From Andalucia godoyi (lineage: Eukaryota; Discoba; Jakobea; Jakobida; Andaluciidae): DNA of 64,000 nt. The position numbers and the translations under genes were made by a program. The notes under the pieces are model-generated. The model saw nothing but the letters and a program-made list of their open reading frames with translations, did not search any database and was not told the origin of the DNA. Each line of letters opens with the position of its first letter. The stretch's first letter is position 1. Location of the stretch: assembly GCA_009859145.1 (NCBI GenBank), contig VRVR01000028.1, positions 36,438 to 100,437 of the forward strand. Direction: 5' to 3'. Shown one piece after another: positions 35,122 through 46,313 of the stretch.

Positions 35122-35627
35122 GCGAGCACGCGCCTCGGAGATGGACAGCGTCTCACTTGACATTTCCGCGTCTGCTTCTGCTTCGCTTCTGCTTCTGCTT
35201 CTGCTTCTGCTTCTGCTTCTGCTTCTGTTGGCTTGTTCTGCACAATGTATTAAAGTCTTCATAGATTTCGACCTTTATGTATGTATGTAAGTATAAACTA
35301 GGTTTGATATTGGCGCCGCAAACGGAGCCAAAACAAAACAAAAAAACACTCTCAAAAAGACGAGTGATAGTGAAATATCCCAGCGTTCATCTTTCCCTTT
35401 CGCAACACCATTCTCTTCTAAACATGGATTCCGTTTGTTGTTGTTGTTGTCGTCGTCGTCGTCGTCGTTGTTGTTGTTGTTGTTGTTGTTTTCCTGTGAC
35501 CGACTCGGCCGACTTCTATAACTTTGTAAATTTGCTGTAAAGGACTTGTAAACCACCCAAAGCACCACCACCATCGTCGACGTCGTCGTCGTCGTCGTCG
35601 TCGTCATGATCTGTTGCTGCAGAAAGA
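35122..35627. other. Convergent intergenic region with triplet/hexamer repeats
   Basis: Holds a (GCTTCT)n array at 35,172-35,226, a mixed TTG/TCG tract at 35,437-35,490 and a (GTC)n tract at 35,577-35,605. No gene seen. Confidence 0.55.
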
Positions 35628-37145
35628 TCATGAATGACGTGCAGCTCTTTCTTCTCCTCCAGAGCCGCTGGAGGAGTCGTCTTCTCCCTCCGGGGCGTAC
35701 ATATCGGGATGAATCCCCAGTTGCTGCGCCATTTGCAGCGCTTGGTGTGTCTGAGTGTTCCAGAACTTTCGATGACGACGTCTCCTTCTTGCCTCCGTCA
35801 CTTGGAACGCGCGCTGCAGTGCATCCTGGATATCCGAAGAAGCCTTTGCCGAAAAAATGCTGCTTGACGTCCCCGATCCCACCGTCGACGGCTGCGCCGC
35901 AAACGGCACCGAAGAGTCGGATGCCCCGAAGTTCCTACTCGTACTCGTACTCGTACTCATACCCCCGCTTGCATTTCCTTGTAGCCGATTGAGGATCGCG
36001 TCTCCAATCTGTGAATCGAACCCGGCTACCTCGCCCTCACGCTGGCTCTGACCTGGACCCTGCTGACCCTGCTGACCACGTTGCTGCATGACAGGGTACG
36101 GCGGAGCGTGCATTGGATGCGCCAAAGAAAGAGAGGGAGGATACGAAAACGGGTGCTGCGGAGCATGAGCAAATTGGCTGGCCGATCCTGGGGGATATGC
36201 CACAAATTGGGTACGTTGCACCGCAGAGGGTGGTCCAGAGGGAAGGCTTGGGAACGGCGAAACACCGCTGCTGACTAGCCTGCTCGAGCCGGCTGGCATG
36301 TGAGGAGCGACAGCAGAGGCAACCGGGCCGTAGTAACTTCCCTCCGAGAGCGATTCTCTCCGCGGAGACACGCCTCGGAAAGACAAGGAACCAAGTCGCG
36401 TATGTGACGCGTTATACTGTCTTGAAGCCATGCTATTTGGTGCTTCTGGTTCCAGTCCAGTTGGGGGTGCTGCGGCAGAACTTGTAGTACCGACGATTCG
36501 AGATCGGTATTCGATCGGACCAGGATATTCAGCGGCCGCACTGTCCCCGGCAAAGTAGTTCAGCGGATAGAGGGAAGAGGGAAGAGGGGGAATTGGCGCA
36601 TATCTAGATTCAAAAAACCCCATCTCAGCTGCAGTGGGAATCGGCATTCTTCGAGAAGGGTGTTCCGGTAGTACTCTTGAAGCCATACTTGAACCATAGT
36701 ATTCGTACTCGATTGGATACCGCCCGTGCTGAGAAGAATGGGAGAAGGAGGACGACGAGGAGGAGGAGGACGACGACGACGACGGGGGTGCTGCTGCTGT
36801 AGGACGATACGCACGGGATGCTGTTGTCGTCGTCGTCGTCGTCGTTGACATTGAAGTTGCCGTCGTCGTTCTCGGTGAGTAATTCTCGGGGAAACCTCCG
36901 GTGCTGTAGTCCGGCGCACAGTCCGCATAGTAAGGAGCGGACAAGGACGCCTCGGCAGTGTAGTGGTAACGTGGACGGACGGCAGCCGGGCCTGGAATCG
37001 GAACTTCTGAAGCTTCCGAGGAGACCAATTGCAATGTCCGTGCCGTCCGGAGTACATCGGGGGAGTGACTGGCTGATCCGCTTGGTGGAGATGAACGGGA
37101 ATTCGGGTCGTGTGAAGCCACAGCTCTTGCCCTGTGGTCTTGCAT
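35628..37145 (-). CDS. Disordered protein with conserved-looking C-terminal helix
   Basis: 505 aa from ATG at 37145. The frame is open a further 100 codons upstream, but a GTAAGT-like donor near 37,240 suggests that part is 5' UTR or intron. Composition is Ser/Pro/Tyr-rich with Thr and Ser runs. The last ~75 residues look structured and basic: DIQDALQRAFQVTEARRRRR, then KFWNTQTHQALQMAQQLGI. This could be a DNA- or RNA-binding tail. No family recognised. Confidence 0.6.
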   Translation of the reverse strand: MQDHRARAVASHDPNSRSSPPSGSASHSPDVLRTARTLQLVSSEASEVPIPGPAAVRPRYHYTAEASLSAPYYADCAPDYSTGGFPENYSPRTTTATSMSTTTTTTTTASRAYRPTAAAPPSSSSSSSSSSSSFSHSSQHGRYPIEYEYYGSSMASRVLPEHPSRRMPIPTAAEMGFFESRYAPIPPLPSSLYPLNYFAGDSAAAEYPGPIEYRSRIVGTTSSAAAPPTGLEPEAPNSMASRQYNASHTRLGSLSFRGVSPRRESLSEGSYYGPVASAVAPHMPAGSSRLVSSGVSPFPSLPSGPPSAVQRTQFVAYPPGSASQFAHAPQHPFSYPPSLSLAHPMHAPPYPVMQQRGQQGQQGPGQSQREGEVAGFDSQIGDAILNRLQGNASGGMSTSTSTSRNFGASDSSVPFAAQPSTVGSGTSSSIFSAKASSDIQDALQRAFQVTEARRRRRHRKFWNTQTHQALQMAQQLGIHPDMYAPEGEDDSSSGSGGEERAARHS

Positions 37146-40132
37146 GTATTTCAAAGATGAACGGTATCCGACAAAAGGAAAAGAAGTGTGGGCGCCGCGT
37201 TCTGTTGTCTTTTCCAAGTTGGCTTGAAAAGGGAACTTACACAGGAACGAAAGAAAGCTTAAAGAGGAGCACGGCAATTTCCGAACAATAAATGGTTTGG
37301 CAGAATGACGGAAATGAACGAGATGAGCACATTGGACTCGACTCTCAATTTGTTGAAGGATCTCCATATCGGACCGGTTTATGTGACAGCCATACGAGCA
37401 ATGATGATGATGGTTGGCGACTGTCTGCACGTGCCCAACATCCATGTAGGAGCAGCCTCGGATTTCAATTAGACAACTAACGCAATTCCATGCTCCTGCT
37501 CTGCTCGTGCCGCGTCTTGCAGGCCCTAGAGGCTGTGCCCTCAGAATTGCCTTGTCGTCACACAGATATCAGATATCACTTGTTGATGGACTCATGGCAT
37601 GCAAGCACGCAGAACTGAACTCACAAACTAGGCTCGGTTTTGTGTAAGCACTGGAACGACAAAAACTCCGTTTGGCAATCCCCTCGTCGGGGAGGACGAC
37701 AGACAGGCACGAGTGATGCGACATCGATTGGTTGCCGCAAAAACGCAGCATCCAGGCACCCGTGATTGTCGGGAAGTACGCCCTCGTACCCCGTGCTGTG
37801 CTACCTGACAACACACACCCCAAGCACTTTGCGGTGGCGGCGGCGGCGATGGTGTTGGCGGGCGGCGAGCGGCGAGCGGCAATACAGACGTTCGCACGCA
37901 ATCGGAATGGGACTCGTAGCGTATCGCACAAGCCCACTTTCTCAAATCGCCGCATTGGATGCAGCTCTGGGTGCCATGACTGCTCCGACAACTTGACACT
38001 CGCCGGGTACACGTACACCGTTCAGCGACTGAAGAAGTCGCACGTTTTCCAGTCTTTTGTGCTGATGGATCGTAAGTCCGGAACTGTGAGTCCGATGCTG
38101 CGGTCTGCCTGACGGAAGCAGCACACCTATGATCTATTCCCCTTTTTTTCTCGTACCGGTGGACATGAGACGCTGGATGCTGGTAGCGAAGCACACAGTC
38201 CCCGGGGTGCTGCAGGGGCAAGTGCCCGCGAGGCCCCGGGCGAAGCTGCTGGTCGCACCGGAAGGAGAAATTTCTGCAACCTCTCCATCGCGGAAGAAGG
38301 TGGGCAGCAGGCGACAGCATTGCGAGGACAACCCGGGTCTAAATTCCATGTAAAGGCATTCGCTGTCTGTAAAGGTAACCCGTCTGCTGACGCAGATGCT
38401 CAGGAAACAAGCAGGAAATGTGGATCCGACTCTTTCCCCGGTGAGCACCTCGTTCCGTCAACACGTATCAATAGCGCTGGCGGTATGCAAGCTCAGCGGA
38501 ACGGAAACTTGCGTAGCCGTACGTGCCCTGCCAGCTCCTGCTCTGTGGGCTGCACGGCCCGTGCCTCCCTTCTGGCAGATGGGGTCCTTGGCAGCGGCTA
38601 ACCCTGGTGGCCACGAGCCATCCAAAAGACGAGAGAACGACCTGAGTGGAGCCACTATTCGTTTGCTTTTGTTTGTTTGTTTTTGGTTGTTGTTTTTTGG
38701 TTCGGCTTCCTCCCGAATCCGTGCGACGACGGGCACATGAATTCTGCGCGCGGATGCACGTGCTTTTTTTTTCCAGCACGGCCATTCATGCAATCCGAAA
38801 GACCGACAACGCATCTTACCTCGTAACTACCACTGCACTGCTGCTCGGCGCTGGAGCCCTGCAAGCACTCCGCTGCGCGAATTTGCACTCGGCATCCAAC
38901 TCTGTTTAAAAATAACAACTGCCGTTGCCAGCTAGCTGGCTCTTGCAAAATCCTTGTTCCCACTCCCATTGTTTTTCTGCCGAAGCCGTCTTCTTGTCTT
39001 GTCTGCATGTGAGCATTCCAGACCACGTACACGGCCAAGCGGTCTCCGGAGGGACTTCTCTCAGAATGTGCAGACTTCAGAGTCACAGGTTTGCTCGTGG
39101 AGGCCACTCGCATCTGCTGTTGCCTTGCACAATCCCTGACGAGGCCGCCACCCGATCCCGAGGTTTCAGTTCTCGTCAGTTGCCATCTGTGAGGTCCGTT
39201 GGAAAACACCACGGCAAAACACACACGCGAGCGCACCGAGCGCTTGCGAATTGGAAAGCAGAAGACGTTATGACTGATTGTTTGAAAGACCACGATGATG
39301 GTGGTGGATGCGCACTAGCAAAGGCCGAAACTCCCTACGAGGTTTTCCAATACTCGGAACACTTCTACCAAGATGCGATTCCTACCATTTCGCAAACCTT
39401 TCCGGGGTTTTGCAGCGATGGACGTTTTCCTGTCGCGGAATTCGGTTTAATGCCTTCGTTCCGGTGGTGGTGTGCCATTAAAGGGAACTCCCGGAGGTCT
39501 CCGCGCTGCAACCATTTCCCAATGCGCTGTCGATTGGCGCAGAGTTGCACGGGTGCCAGTGATGACTGGGCGTCAGACCGCATCTGGACAATGGAGCGTT
39601 CACGCAACGGCGAAGACAGGAACCGCGCTGAGTGCCGCCGCACTGGCACACTAAAGACCCCGTCCACAACGGAGATTCTGCATGCCACTTCAGAGTTCAG
39701 ATCTCGCTACCAAAAAGGCGTTTGCGTGCGCTTGGAACGCCGTCCTTTTTCTCTTCTCCGTGGGGTGCTCGCGCATCTAAGCCGGACATTTGAGAGCTCG
39801 TCATCAGCGGGACCCAGAATGACTGCCAAAAACTGAAGGCGCTACTGTGCACATGCTGCCGCAGGACGCTTTCGATTCGGCGGGTGTATACACTAAGAAT
39901 GCTTCGTAAGCTGGCATCGATGAATCCATCGAGTGTCGACGCTTGGCGGTAGTTCAAAAGAGCTGGAGCTCCTCTAGGACATATGTATGCCGGAAGCTGC
40001 GTCGCAGTGCCAGATTCTTCAGAAAGAACACCCAGGGACCTATGAGCGTAGGGATCATAGGGCCTAAAAGGCTGGGCTGGTCTGATCTTAATCGGGCAGA
40101 GGATATCTGACTGATGTGTGTGGACTCCGGAG
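37146..40132. other. 3-kb region with probable unresolved exons
   Basis: No long convincing ORF, but coding-like plus-strand patches occur: about 37,990-38,085 (ending LMDRKSGT before a GTGAGT), 38,122-38,374 (starting HTYDLFPFFSRTGG and ending KFHVKAFAVCK before a GTAACC), and 39,270-39,480 (EVFQYSEHFYQDA, FRWWCAIKGN). Poly-T/GTTT stretches ending in TTCCAG (38,776) look like intron 3' ends. It may be one intron-rich plus-strand gene, several, or decayed sequence; exon joins could not be settled by eye. Confidence 0.35.
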
Positions 40133-40700
40133 ATGGCAGGTGCACGTCTTTGTAGGTTTGCTCACACTTCGGGAAAAAAGAAAGATCAGCAGTTCAGCAT
40201 GGATGGACCCAAACAGCTGCTCGCGATATCCCGCAGCTTCAAAGTAGGTTCACCGTGTTCGTTTGTTGTTGTCGTTGTTGTTGGTTTTTTTTTGTCGCCT
40301 TTGCCCACTAATTGCAACAATCGTGCTTCTCAAATGTGCGGAGTGCATCAAAGAAGGGGGCAACCTTCGACAACGCAGGACATGTGTCTTCAGAGCTCTT
40401 TTACCTCCAATTCGACGAGACGGTTACAACGGCATGCAGTGAATTGAGGCATGTTCTCCCCGGCGTTCCCCTTGTTGGCCTTGCAGCCGCAGACCGTGTG
40501 GTACGTGGCGAAGATTGTGCGGGGGGGAGGGGAATGTGTCAAAATCCAAATCGAACATCTTTACAAAAATTTGCAGTCTCGAAATCCCAAAAAGGACTTG
40601 AAAAAATGCGTATGAATCGTACATCAAACATCGTCTGTGTTTTGTTTGTTTGTTGTTGTTTTTTGTTTTGAAACAGGTCATATTCATCACGGGACCATGA
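40133..40700 (+). CDS. Small four-exon gene, unknown product
   Basis: Proposed exons are 40133-40243 (ATG, ending LLAISRSFK), 40354-40500 (KGATFDNAGHV to LAAADRV), 40577-40609 (SRNPKKDLKKC) and 40677-40700 (VIFITGP and TGA). The introns are 110, 76 and 67 nt, with donors GTAGGT, GTACGT and GTATGA and acceptors AAAG, TTGCAG and AAACAG. All are phase 0, and every join keeps the frame open. The product is 104 aa. The 5' end may extend into upstream exons. No family recognised. Confidence 0.5.
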
Positions 40701-40849
40701 GGGGAAGCCCCCTTTCTATAAAATACTTCGTAAGAATGAGAGCCAACTCGAAATCAAGACTCGAAAAGTTAAACGCAAATACCGAAAATTGGGAAACGTG
40801 GGGAAGGAGGCAAACACCGAGAAAGGCGACACGGACAGAAACATCGGTG

Positions 40850-42043
40850 TCACTGGTTATCAGAATCTGGAGAGGATTGACGAGGCTTCGCGCTCAGCAC
40901 CGAGTTCATCGACTGCGTTCTGCGAACCTTAGATGGTCGGTTTTGTGGAGGAGTAGACTTGTCGGGCGACGAACCGCTGCTTGAGCCATCAGACCCCGAC
41001 GATGGAGCGGCCGCAGCGGCTTTGTCGGCGGGTGTCATTTGCTGTGCAAGTGCTGTTGCCATTCCACTCTGATAAAAGAAGGCAGTAGGAGGATTTGCAT
41101 ACTGCAAAAGCCCTTGTCCAACCGAAGCAGCTTTCTTACGAAGCGGATGAACGGCGACATCGGAAGAAGGAGCACCTGCGCTTGCGCGGTGCTGGAACCG
41201 TGCGTGCAGCGGCGCAGATGAATCCGCATTCGGGGGCGGTGTCGTCAAGAAGGACATTGGCTGCAGGCCCGCCGCGTGAGAAGAAGCATAATGCACCTGT
41301 CCTGCGCCAGGCCCTCCTGCTGCTCCGTACGGATGCTGGCTGTGGTACGTGGTGAATGTTTCCACAGGATGCATGCTTCCTGAATGGTGAGCGGGCACCA
41401 TGCCTGGATAAAGTGAAGAGGAGGCTATTCCAGCGGCCTGCTGCGGATGAAAAGAAGCTTGACTGGAAAACGAGACATCATGCACGGGACTGTTCGAGCC
41501 GCTTTTGGAAGGCGGCGTTCGTGTTCGAGGATCCGAGCCACCACCACCTGCTGTTGCTGCTGCTGCTGCTGCTGCCGAAGAACAGAGATGGACGGGTGGT
41601 CGCTGGTGGTTGGTGTTGGAAATAACAAAGTGGCCAAACGCAGAAGCTGCTTCGTCCGCAAGTCTTTGTCGCTGCGGCGGTCGCGACACAACTGGAGACA
41701 CGCGCTGTTCTTCCATGTCTGGAATGGAAGCGCTGCTCGACTGTACCGTGTAGGATCGCTTAGATGATCGAGTTGCAGATGTGGCATGACCGGTGACGGA
41801 ACTCGAGGCAGTTCTGGAGGCAGTCTTCCGAAGAGTATACGTTTTATCCTCATCCTCTCCCACTGTTGCTGTTGTTATTGCCGCCGCCGCTGCTGCTGCT
41901 GCCGTCGCTGTTCTTATTGCTGCACGTGTGGTCGGGATCTCTGTGCCTTGATTCAGCAGGAATGAAACGGCAAGTTTGTTCGAACGAAACCCTTGCGAAG
42001 GATCCGTCGGCGACAAGCTGTCAAACGACGAAGAATTCCTCAT
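40850..42043 (-). CDS. Disordered Ala/Ser-rich protein, unknown
   Basis: 397 aa from ATG at 42043. It begins with a short ordered motif (RSNKLAVSFLLNQG) and continues through Ala and Thr runs, His/Tyr/Pro-rich segments and a basic C-terminus (SKVRRTQSMNS). The N-terminal motif is like that of the 31333-32316 protein. Possibly a transcription-related protein; unassigned. Confidence 0.6.
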   Translation of the reverse strand: MRNSSSFDSLSPTDPSQGFRSNKLAVSFLLNQGTEIPTTRAAIRTATAAAAAAAAITTATVGEDEDKTYTLRKTASRTASSSVTGHATSATRSSKRSYTVQSSSASIPDMEEQRVSPVVSRPPQRQRLADEAASAFGHFVISNTNHQRPPVHLCSSAAAAAAATAGGGGSDPRTRTPPSKSGSNSPVHDVSFSSQASFHPQQAAGIASSSLYPGMVPAHHSGSMHPVETFTTYHSQHPYGAAGGPGAGQVHYASSHAAGLQPMSFLTTPPPNADSSAPLHARFQHRASAGAPSSDVAVHPLRKKAASVGQGLLQYANPPTAFFYQSGMATALAQQMTPADKAAAAAPSSGSDGSSSGSSPDKSTPPQNRPSKVRRTQSMNSVLSAKPRQSSPDSDNQ

Positions 42044-43280
42044 GTGAGACGCGCTAACTCAGAGGCTGCTGTTCGTGGTGCTGCTGCCTTTTTTTTTCCC
42101 CCTCGACACTGGAATGTCTTTTGCAGTAAAAGAAATGTTTGCTCAGAACAGGAAAACTGGGGAAAACAGTTTAAGCATCAGTGGTTCGGCATTACCGCAG
42201 CGATCTGGATCGTTTCCGTTTTTGTTTGTATGCTTCTTTGATGTGTTTTCCCCTGGATTATTATGTTTTTTTTTAATCCTTCGGACGATCGGTGGTGCAC
42301 TGAACAAACAGGCAGAATGGAGACCAGAACAGGACAGATGGTGCTGGTCACGGTCGTCGCACTCATTGACTGTCTCTCGTGTCTGCAGATTCCTGACAGC
42401 ATCCATGCGAAGGAAACACTTTGCTCATACCAACCAAGGCAGCGTCGAATCAGAGGAGTATCGGGCAAGTCCTTTCATGTCGTGTGTTGGTACCGCAGAT
42501 CTCCTCGTGCAGAACCGCCGACTTTCACGAAGCATTGGAATTGTATCCGAAAGAATGCTTGTTTAGTTCGTGCTTGCGCCGATTCATGACAGACAAGACC
42601 ACTTTCTTATGCAAGTTCATACGAATGGATGCGAATCCACTGCAATCAGTGTGCATTCTGGTGCTCTGTACTATCCCCATCCGGCTGTCCTGGGGGGCCT
42701 AAAAGCCAGCGCATTCGCGACATCTCCGTACAAACTCCAGAGGAATCTTCTCTCCATTCCTTGCTTTTGCTGCTTCATCCGCTCGTTGTCATCCCACTCC
42801 GCTGTCATCCAAGCCTCCGATGCCGATTCGGCAGCTTCCCGGTGCTCACCATTCCGATTCGGCCACAGCCCGTATCCGCACCCACTCCCGGTACCACAAA
42901 AACAAGAATGCTGCACCGTTATGATCCAAAGCCGTCACGCCTGTCCCCGTCGGGAGTACAATAACAGAGCCCCTCCCAACCCTCCAACCAGTATGAAAGC
43001 TTTCCTTTCATTTTGTCTCAGCTGACCTTGTCAACAAATGCCGCGCCTGTAGTGCAAACCCAAAAAAATCATTTCTGCGGTTTCATTGCATCAATGCTAA
43101 TTGGTTCTAGTGCAAGAGACGGAAGTGTCGTATTTATTTAGTCCTAATCGGTTGAGGGGTTTGCTAATGCGATGGAGGAAAAAAAACGGATTGAATACAC
43201 AATTAGAAAGAGCAGCTCAAAAAAAAAAAAATGTTGCCCGTGGTTTCCATGCGTATCTGTACAGTTAAGTGGGAGTGATT
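42044..43280. other. Intergenic region with possible plus-strand exons
   Basis: Coding-like plus-strand patches occur at about 42,390-42,565 (after a CTGCAG acceptor-like site, RFLTASMRRKHFAH onward) and 42,585-42,735 (HFLMQVHTNGCESTAISVHS). Their frames are not joined. The final 250 bp upstream of the GH92 gene are A/T-rich promoter-like sequence with an A12 run near 43,220. Confidence 0.3.
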
Positions 43281-45608
43281 ATGATGCGTAGTGCCGTGGT
43301 GGCATTGGCTGTTGCGCTGGCTGCTGTGCTGGCTGTTGTGCGTCTTCCGAGTGTGCTTTGTGAGCCGCCCAGACCACCATTTCCAGTGCCGTTGCCGAGT
43401 CCGCTGCGGTATGTGGATCCGTTTATAGGGACTGGTGGGGTGGGCTACGGAGCTGCATCTCTGTGGCCCGGTGCCTCGGAACCCTTTGGAAATGTGCGAC
43501 TGTCACCGGACACTGCGCCCGAGGGGCTGTGGTTGCGCTACCAGCACTTTGGCGGATACCATCACGACGACTCGTACATTCGTGGAATTAGCCATACGCA
43601 CATGGTTGGGTCCGGAGTGTTGGATCTTGGAAACATTCGCATATCTCCTTCGCTGCAGCCGTTTCCTTCCCCGATTGCCTTTTCCCACAAGGATGAAATT
43701 GCGGTCCCTGGGTACTATGGAGTGAACGTGATGAATAGCGCAGTCAGCATTGAGCTTACGGCGTCACAGCTCGTCGGGTTCCATCGGTACACGTTTGACG
43801 CTTCGGTGGGTGAGTCTGCGTGGATTACCGTGTCACCTTCGACTACCCTGGATGAGAAGGCGTGCAAGAACGCGTCCTTTTCGTACGATGCTTCGAAGAA
43901 CGTGGTCTCTGGATTCGTTCGCAATGCTGGCGAGTACTCTGGTTTCGGCTTCAACTTGTACTTTGTGGCGGATTTCTCAGGAGTTGGACTGAAGGTGCAG
44001 AGCGTGGGTAGGTATACCAACGAGTCGTTTGACGAAGGAGTCGTCTCGGATGTGGGCTGCGGTCTTGACATGGGCTTTGCGATCGCTTTCTCGCTCGCGG
44101 AGTTCCCCGCTGGAACAGCTGTCGTCGAGTTTCCCGTTGCCATCTCATACATTTCTGCTGACCAGGCATTTGAGAATCTGCAAGCGCAGACGCAAGGTGG
44201 TTCCAGGAGGTTCGACGATATCTTGGGTGCAACGATGGCCAAGTGGTCTTCCTTGCTGTCGATCGTCGACATCGGAGCATCGACCTCAGTCTCGCCGAAC
44301 AACGAAAGCTCCATCAGAACGGAAGACATCGGCAGTACGCGAGATGAACAGACTGTGTTTTACACGGCACTATATCATTCGTTCATGGCGCCATCGCGAT
44401 ACAATGAAGCAAATGGTGTGTTTATGGGCTTCGATAACAATGTCCATCACATCAGCGAATTTGGACTTTCTGCGTACTATTCCGATATGAGCATTTGGGA
44501 CACTCACCGATCAGAAGCGCCGCTGCTCTCCTTCCTTGTCCCGGATGTCCAGACAGACATTGTGCGGTCGCTGCTGTGCATGGCGAAGCTCGGAGGCGAT
44601 CTGCCTCGCTGGCCTTTTGTCAACGGTTACACTGGGGGCATGTTTGGGAATCATGCAGATGCCGTGATTGCGGACTACTTGCTTCGAAATTCTTCATTTC
44701 TTTCAAGGACGGAAATTGAACTCCTTTATGTGTACATGAAGAACCAATCCATTGAGCCTCGGCAGCACACTGGCCGAACTGGGCTTGCAGATTATCTTTC
44801 GCTGGGCTATGTCACCCTCGAAGACAGCGACCACTCTGCTTGTCTCACTCTGGCGTATGCATACGATGATCACTCGGTCGGGGTTGTGGCAAATCTTCTC
44901 GGATACGAAGCAGACTACGAGTACTTCATGAAGGCCTCGACTCGTTGGCAAAACGTTCTCGATCCCAAGTCCCTGTTTTTCTGCCCGCGCCAGAAGAACG
45001 GCGACTTTGCATGCGAAGCCGACAAGATCGCCATCTTCAGTCGGTACTATGTCGAAGGGGATGCCTGGCACTATCGATACTGGGTTCCGCATGACATCGA
45101 GGGCCTCGCATCGTTCTATCCGTCTGCTTCTTCCTACACGTCGCAACTGGAAACTCTTGCTTCGAATGGAATGGAATGCCCTCTGAACGACCTTCCCTGC
45201 CCCTACTATTGGCCTGGAAACGAACCAGATATTCTTTCGCTGTACGAGTTCCTGGATCTTTCCAAGACGCAACACTGGCTAAGAATGCTTGCTCCGTTCA
45301 AGTTTACGCAAAATCCAGATGGAATCCCCGGCAATGACGACTACGGGACCATGAGTGCCTGGTATGTCTGGTACGCCCTCGGGTTCTATCCTGCAACCGC
45401 AGTCGGCGAGTACCGCGTAGGCATCCCCCGGTTCAGCAACATCGCCATCCACAGGCCGCAAGGAGTCGTCCAGGTGATCTGCGCCTGCTGTGACGATCCT
45501 TCAGTCCCAACCGCCGCCATTCCACTGCAAGATGCCGACATCAAATTCAGGTACGATCGGATCGAAAATGGCGGCTCTCTCGTTTTCACATGCCCATCTT
45601 CCTCTTAG
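43281..45608 (+). CDS. Secreted GH92 alpha-mannosidase
   Basis: 775 aa from ATG at 43281; the frame opens at a GTG 12 bases earlier. An N-terminal Ala/Val-rich signal peptide precedes the GH92 start signature RYVDPFIGTGG. Family motifs follow: SHTHMVGSG, NGYTGGMFGNHADAV (~446), EGDAWHYRYWVPHDIEG (~591), and GNDDYGTMSAWYVWYALGFYP (~684), which carries the catalytic-region acids and the calcium site of this exo-alpha-mannosidase family. Length matches the family. Likely lysosomal or secreted, trimming alpha-linked mannose from glycans or food. Few GH92 proteins are known from protists compared with bacteria, so transfer is conceivable, but composition here matches the neighbours. Confidence 0.95.
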   Translation: MMRSAVVALAVALAAVLAVVRLPSVLCEPPRPPFPVPLPSPLRYVDPFIGTGGVGYGAASLWPGASEPFGNVRLSPDTAPEGLWLRYQHFGGYHHDDSYIRGISHTHMVGSGVLDLGNIRISPSLQPFPSPIAFSHKDEIAVPGYYGVNVMNSAVSIELTASQLVGFHRYTFDASVGESAWITVSPSTTLDEKACKNASFSYDASKNVVSGFVRNAGEYSGFGFNLYFVADFSGVGLKVQSVGRYTNESFDEGVVSDVGCGLDMGFAIAFSLAEFPAGTAVVEFPVAISYISADQAFENLQAQTQGGSRRFDDILGATMAKWSSLLSIVDIGASTSVSPNNESSIRTEDIGSTRDEQTVFYTALYHSFMAPSRYNEANGVFMGFDNNVHHISEFGLSAYYSDMSIWDTHRSEAPLLSFLVPDVQTDIVRSLLCMAKLGGDLPRWPFVNGYTGGMFGNHADAVIADYLLRNSSFLSRTEIELLYVYMKNQSIEPRQHTGRTGLADYLSLGYVTLEDSDHSACLTLAYAYDDHSVGVVANLLGYEADYEYFMKASTRWQNVLDPKSLFFCPRQKNGDFACEADKIAIFSRYYVEGDAWHYRYWVPHDIEGLASFYPSASSYTSQLETLASNGMECPLNDLPCPYYWPGNEPDILSLYEFLDLSKTQHWLRMLAPFKFTQNPDGIPGNDDYGTMSAWYVWYALGFYPATAVGEYRVGIPRFSNIAIHRPQGVVQVICACCDDPSVPTAAIPLQDADIKFRYDRIENGGSLVFTCPSSS

Positions 45609-46138
45609 CCCTGCACTTTGCAGTTGTCGTCGTTGCTACTGTGTGTGCCCATGCCCATCCATACGTGTCTGTATCTGTATCTGTACCTGTACCTGTACCT
45701 ATACCAGTACCTGTTTCTGTTCTTGTGATTGCTGTTGCCCCGTGGCTTGCGGGCCGTGGTCCTGTAAAATCTCTCGTTTGTTGTTGTCGATCAGCTATGC
45801 CGGAATGGCGATGTGGGACAGGCGTGAGTGGAAAAAGTTGAATGCAATACCACTGTCTGAATTTTCTGGATAAGTGCGGGGGTAGGGCAGGGCAAAGAGA
45901 GTGTAACAAGCGAGACGTTGTTTGCTTAGGAGCGCATTACGATGGCTACGGAGGCCCAGTTGCCTGCCAACGACCCGTCCTTCGTTGCCGATACCGCTCG
46001 CCAAAACATGAATCCTTGTTGGTCATCATCGGTGAAGCTGTCCAAACGACGTGTTTCTTTGATTTTAACTGGGGGCGAGCATCAACTCTTCCATGCAGAC
46101 TGCTCTGCATCAAAGGGTCATCGCAACCACCAGTTTCT

Positions 46139-46195
46139 TGGTTCTCGGCATCTTCGGGGGTTTGCGTTTGCTGAGAAGATCCCTCTTTGGAGCCA
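46139..46195 (-). repeat. Dispersed repeat copy 2 (partner at 13173-13239)
   Basis: Minus-strand copy of the ~60-base repeat. Here it starts with ATG (MAPKRDLLSKRKP and PKMPRT), 28 codons to a stop. Confidence 0.5.
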
Positions 46196-46313
46196 TGGGA
46201 TGTTTTGTCTCTGATTAAAAAAAAGGTGCGGCTTGAAGGTTCGTTTATTATACACATACAAACAGAAAAGAATAGGAAAGAATAAGAAAGTGAAAGAATG
46301 ACAGACGTTTCTA

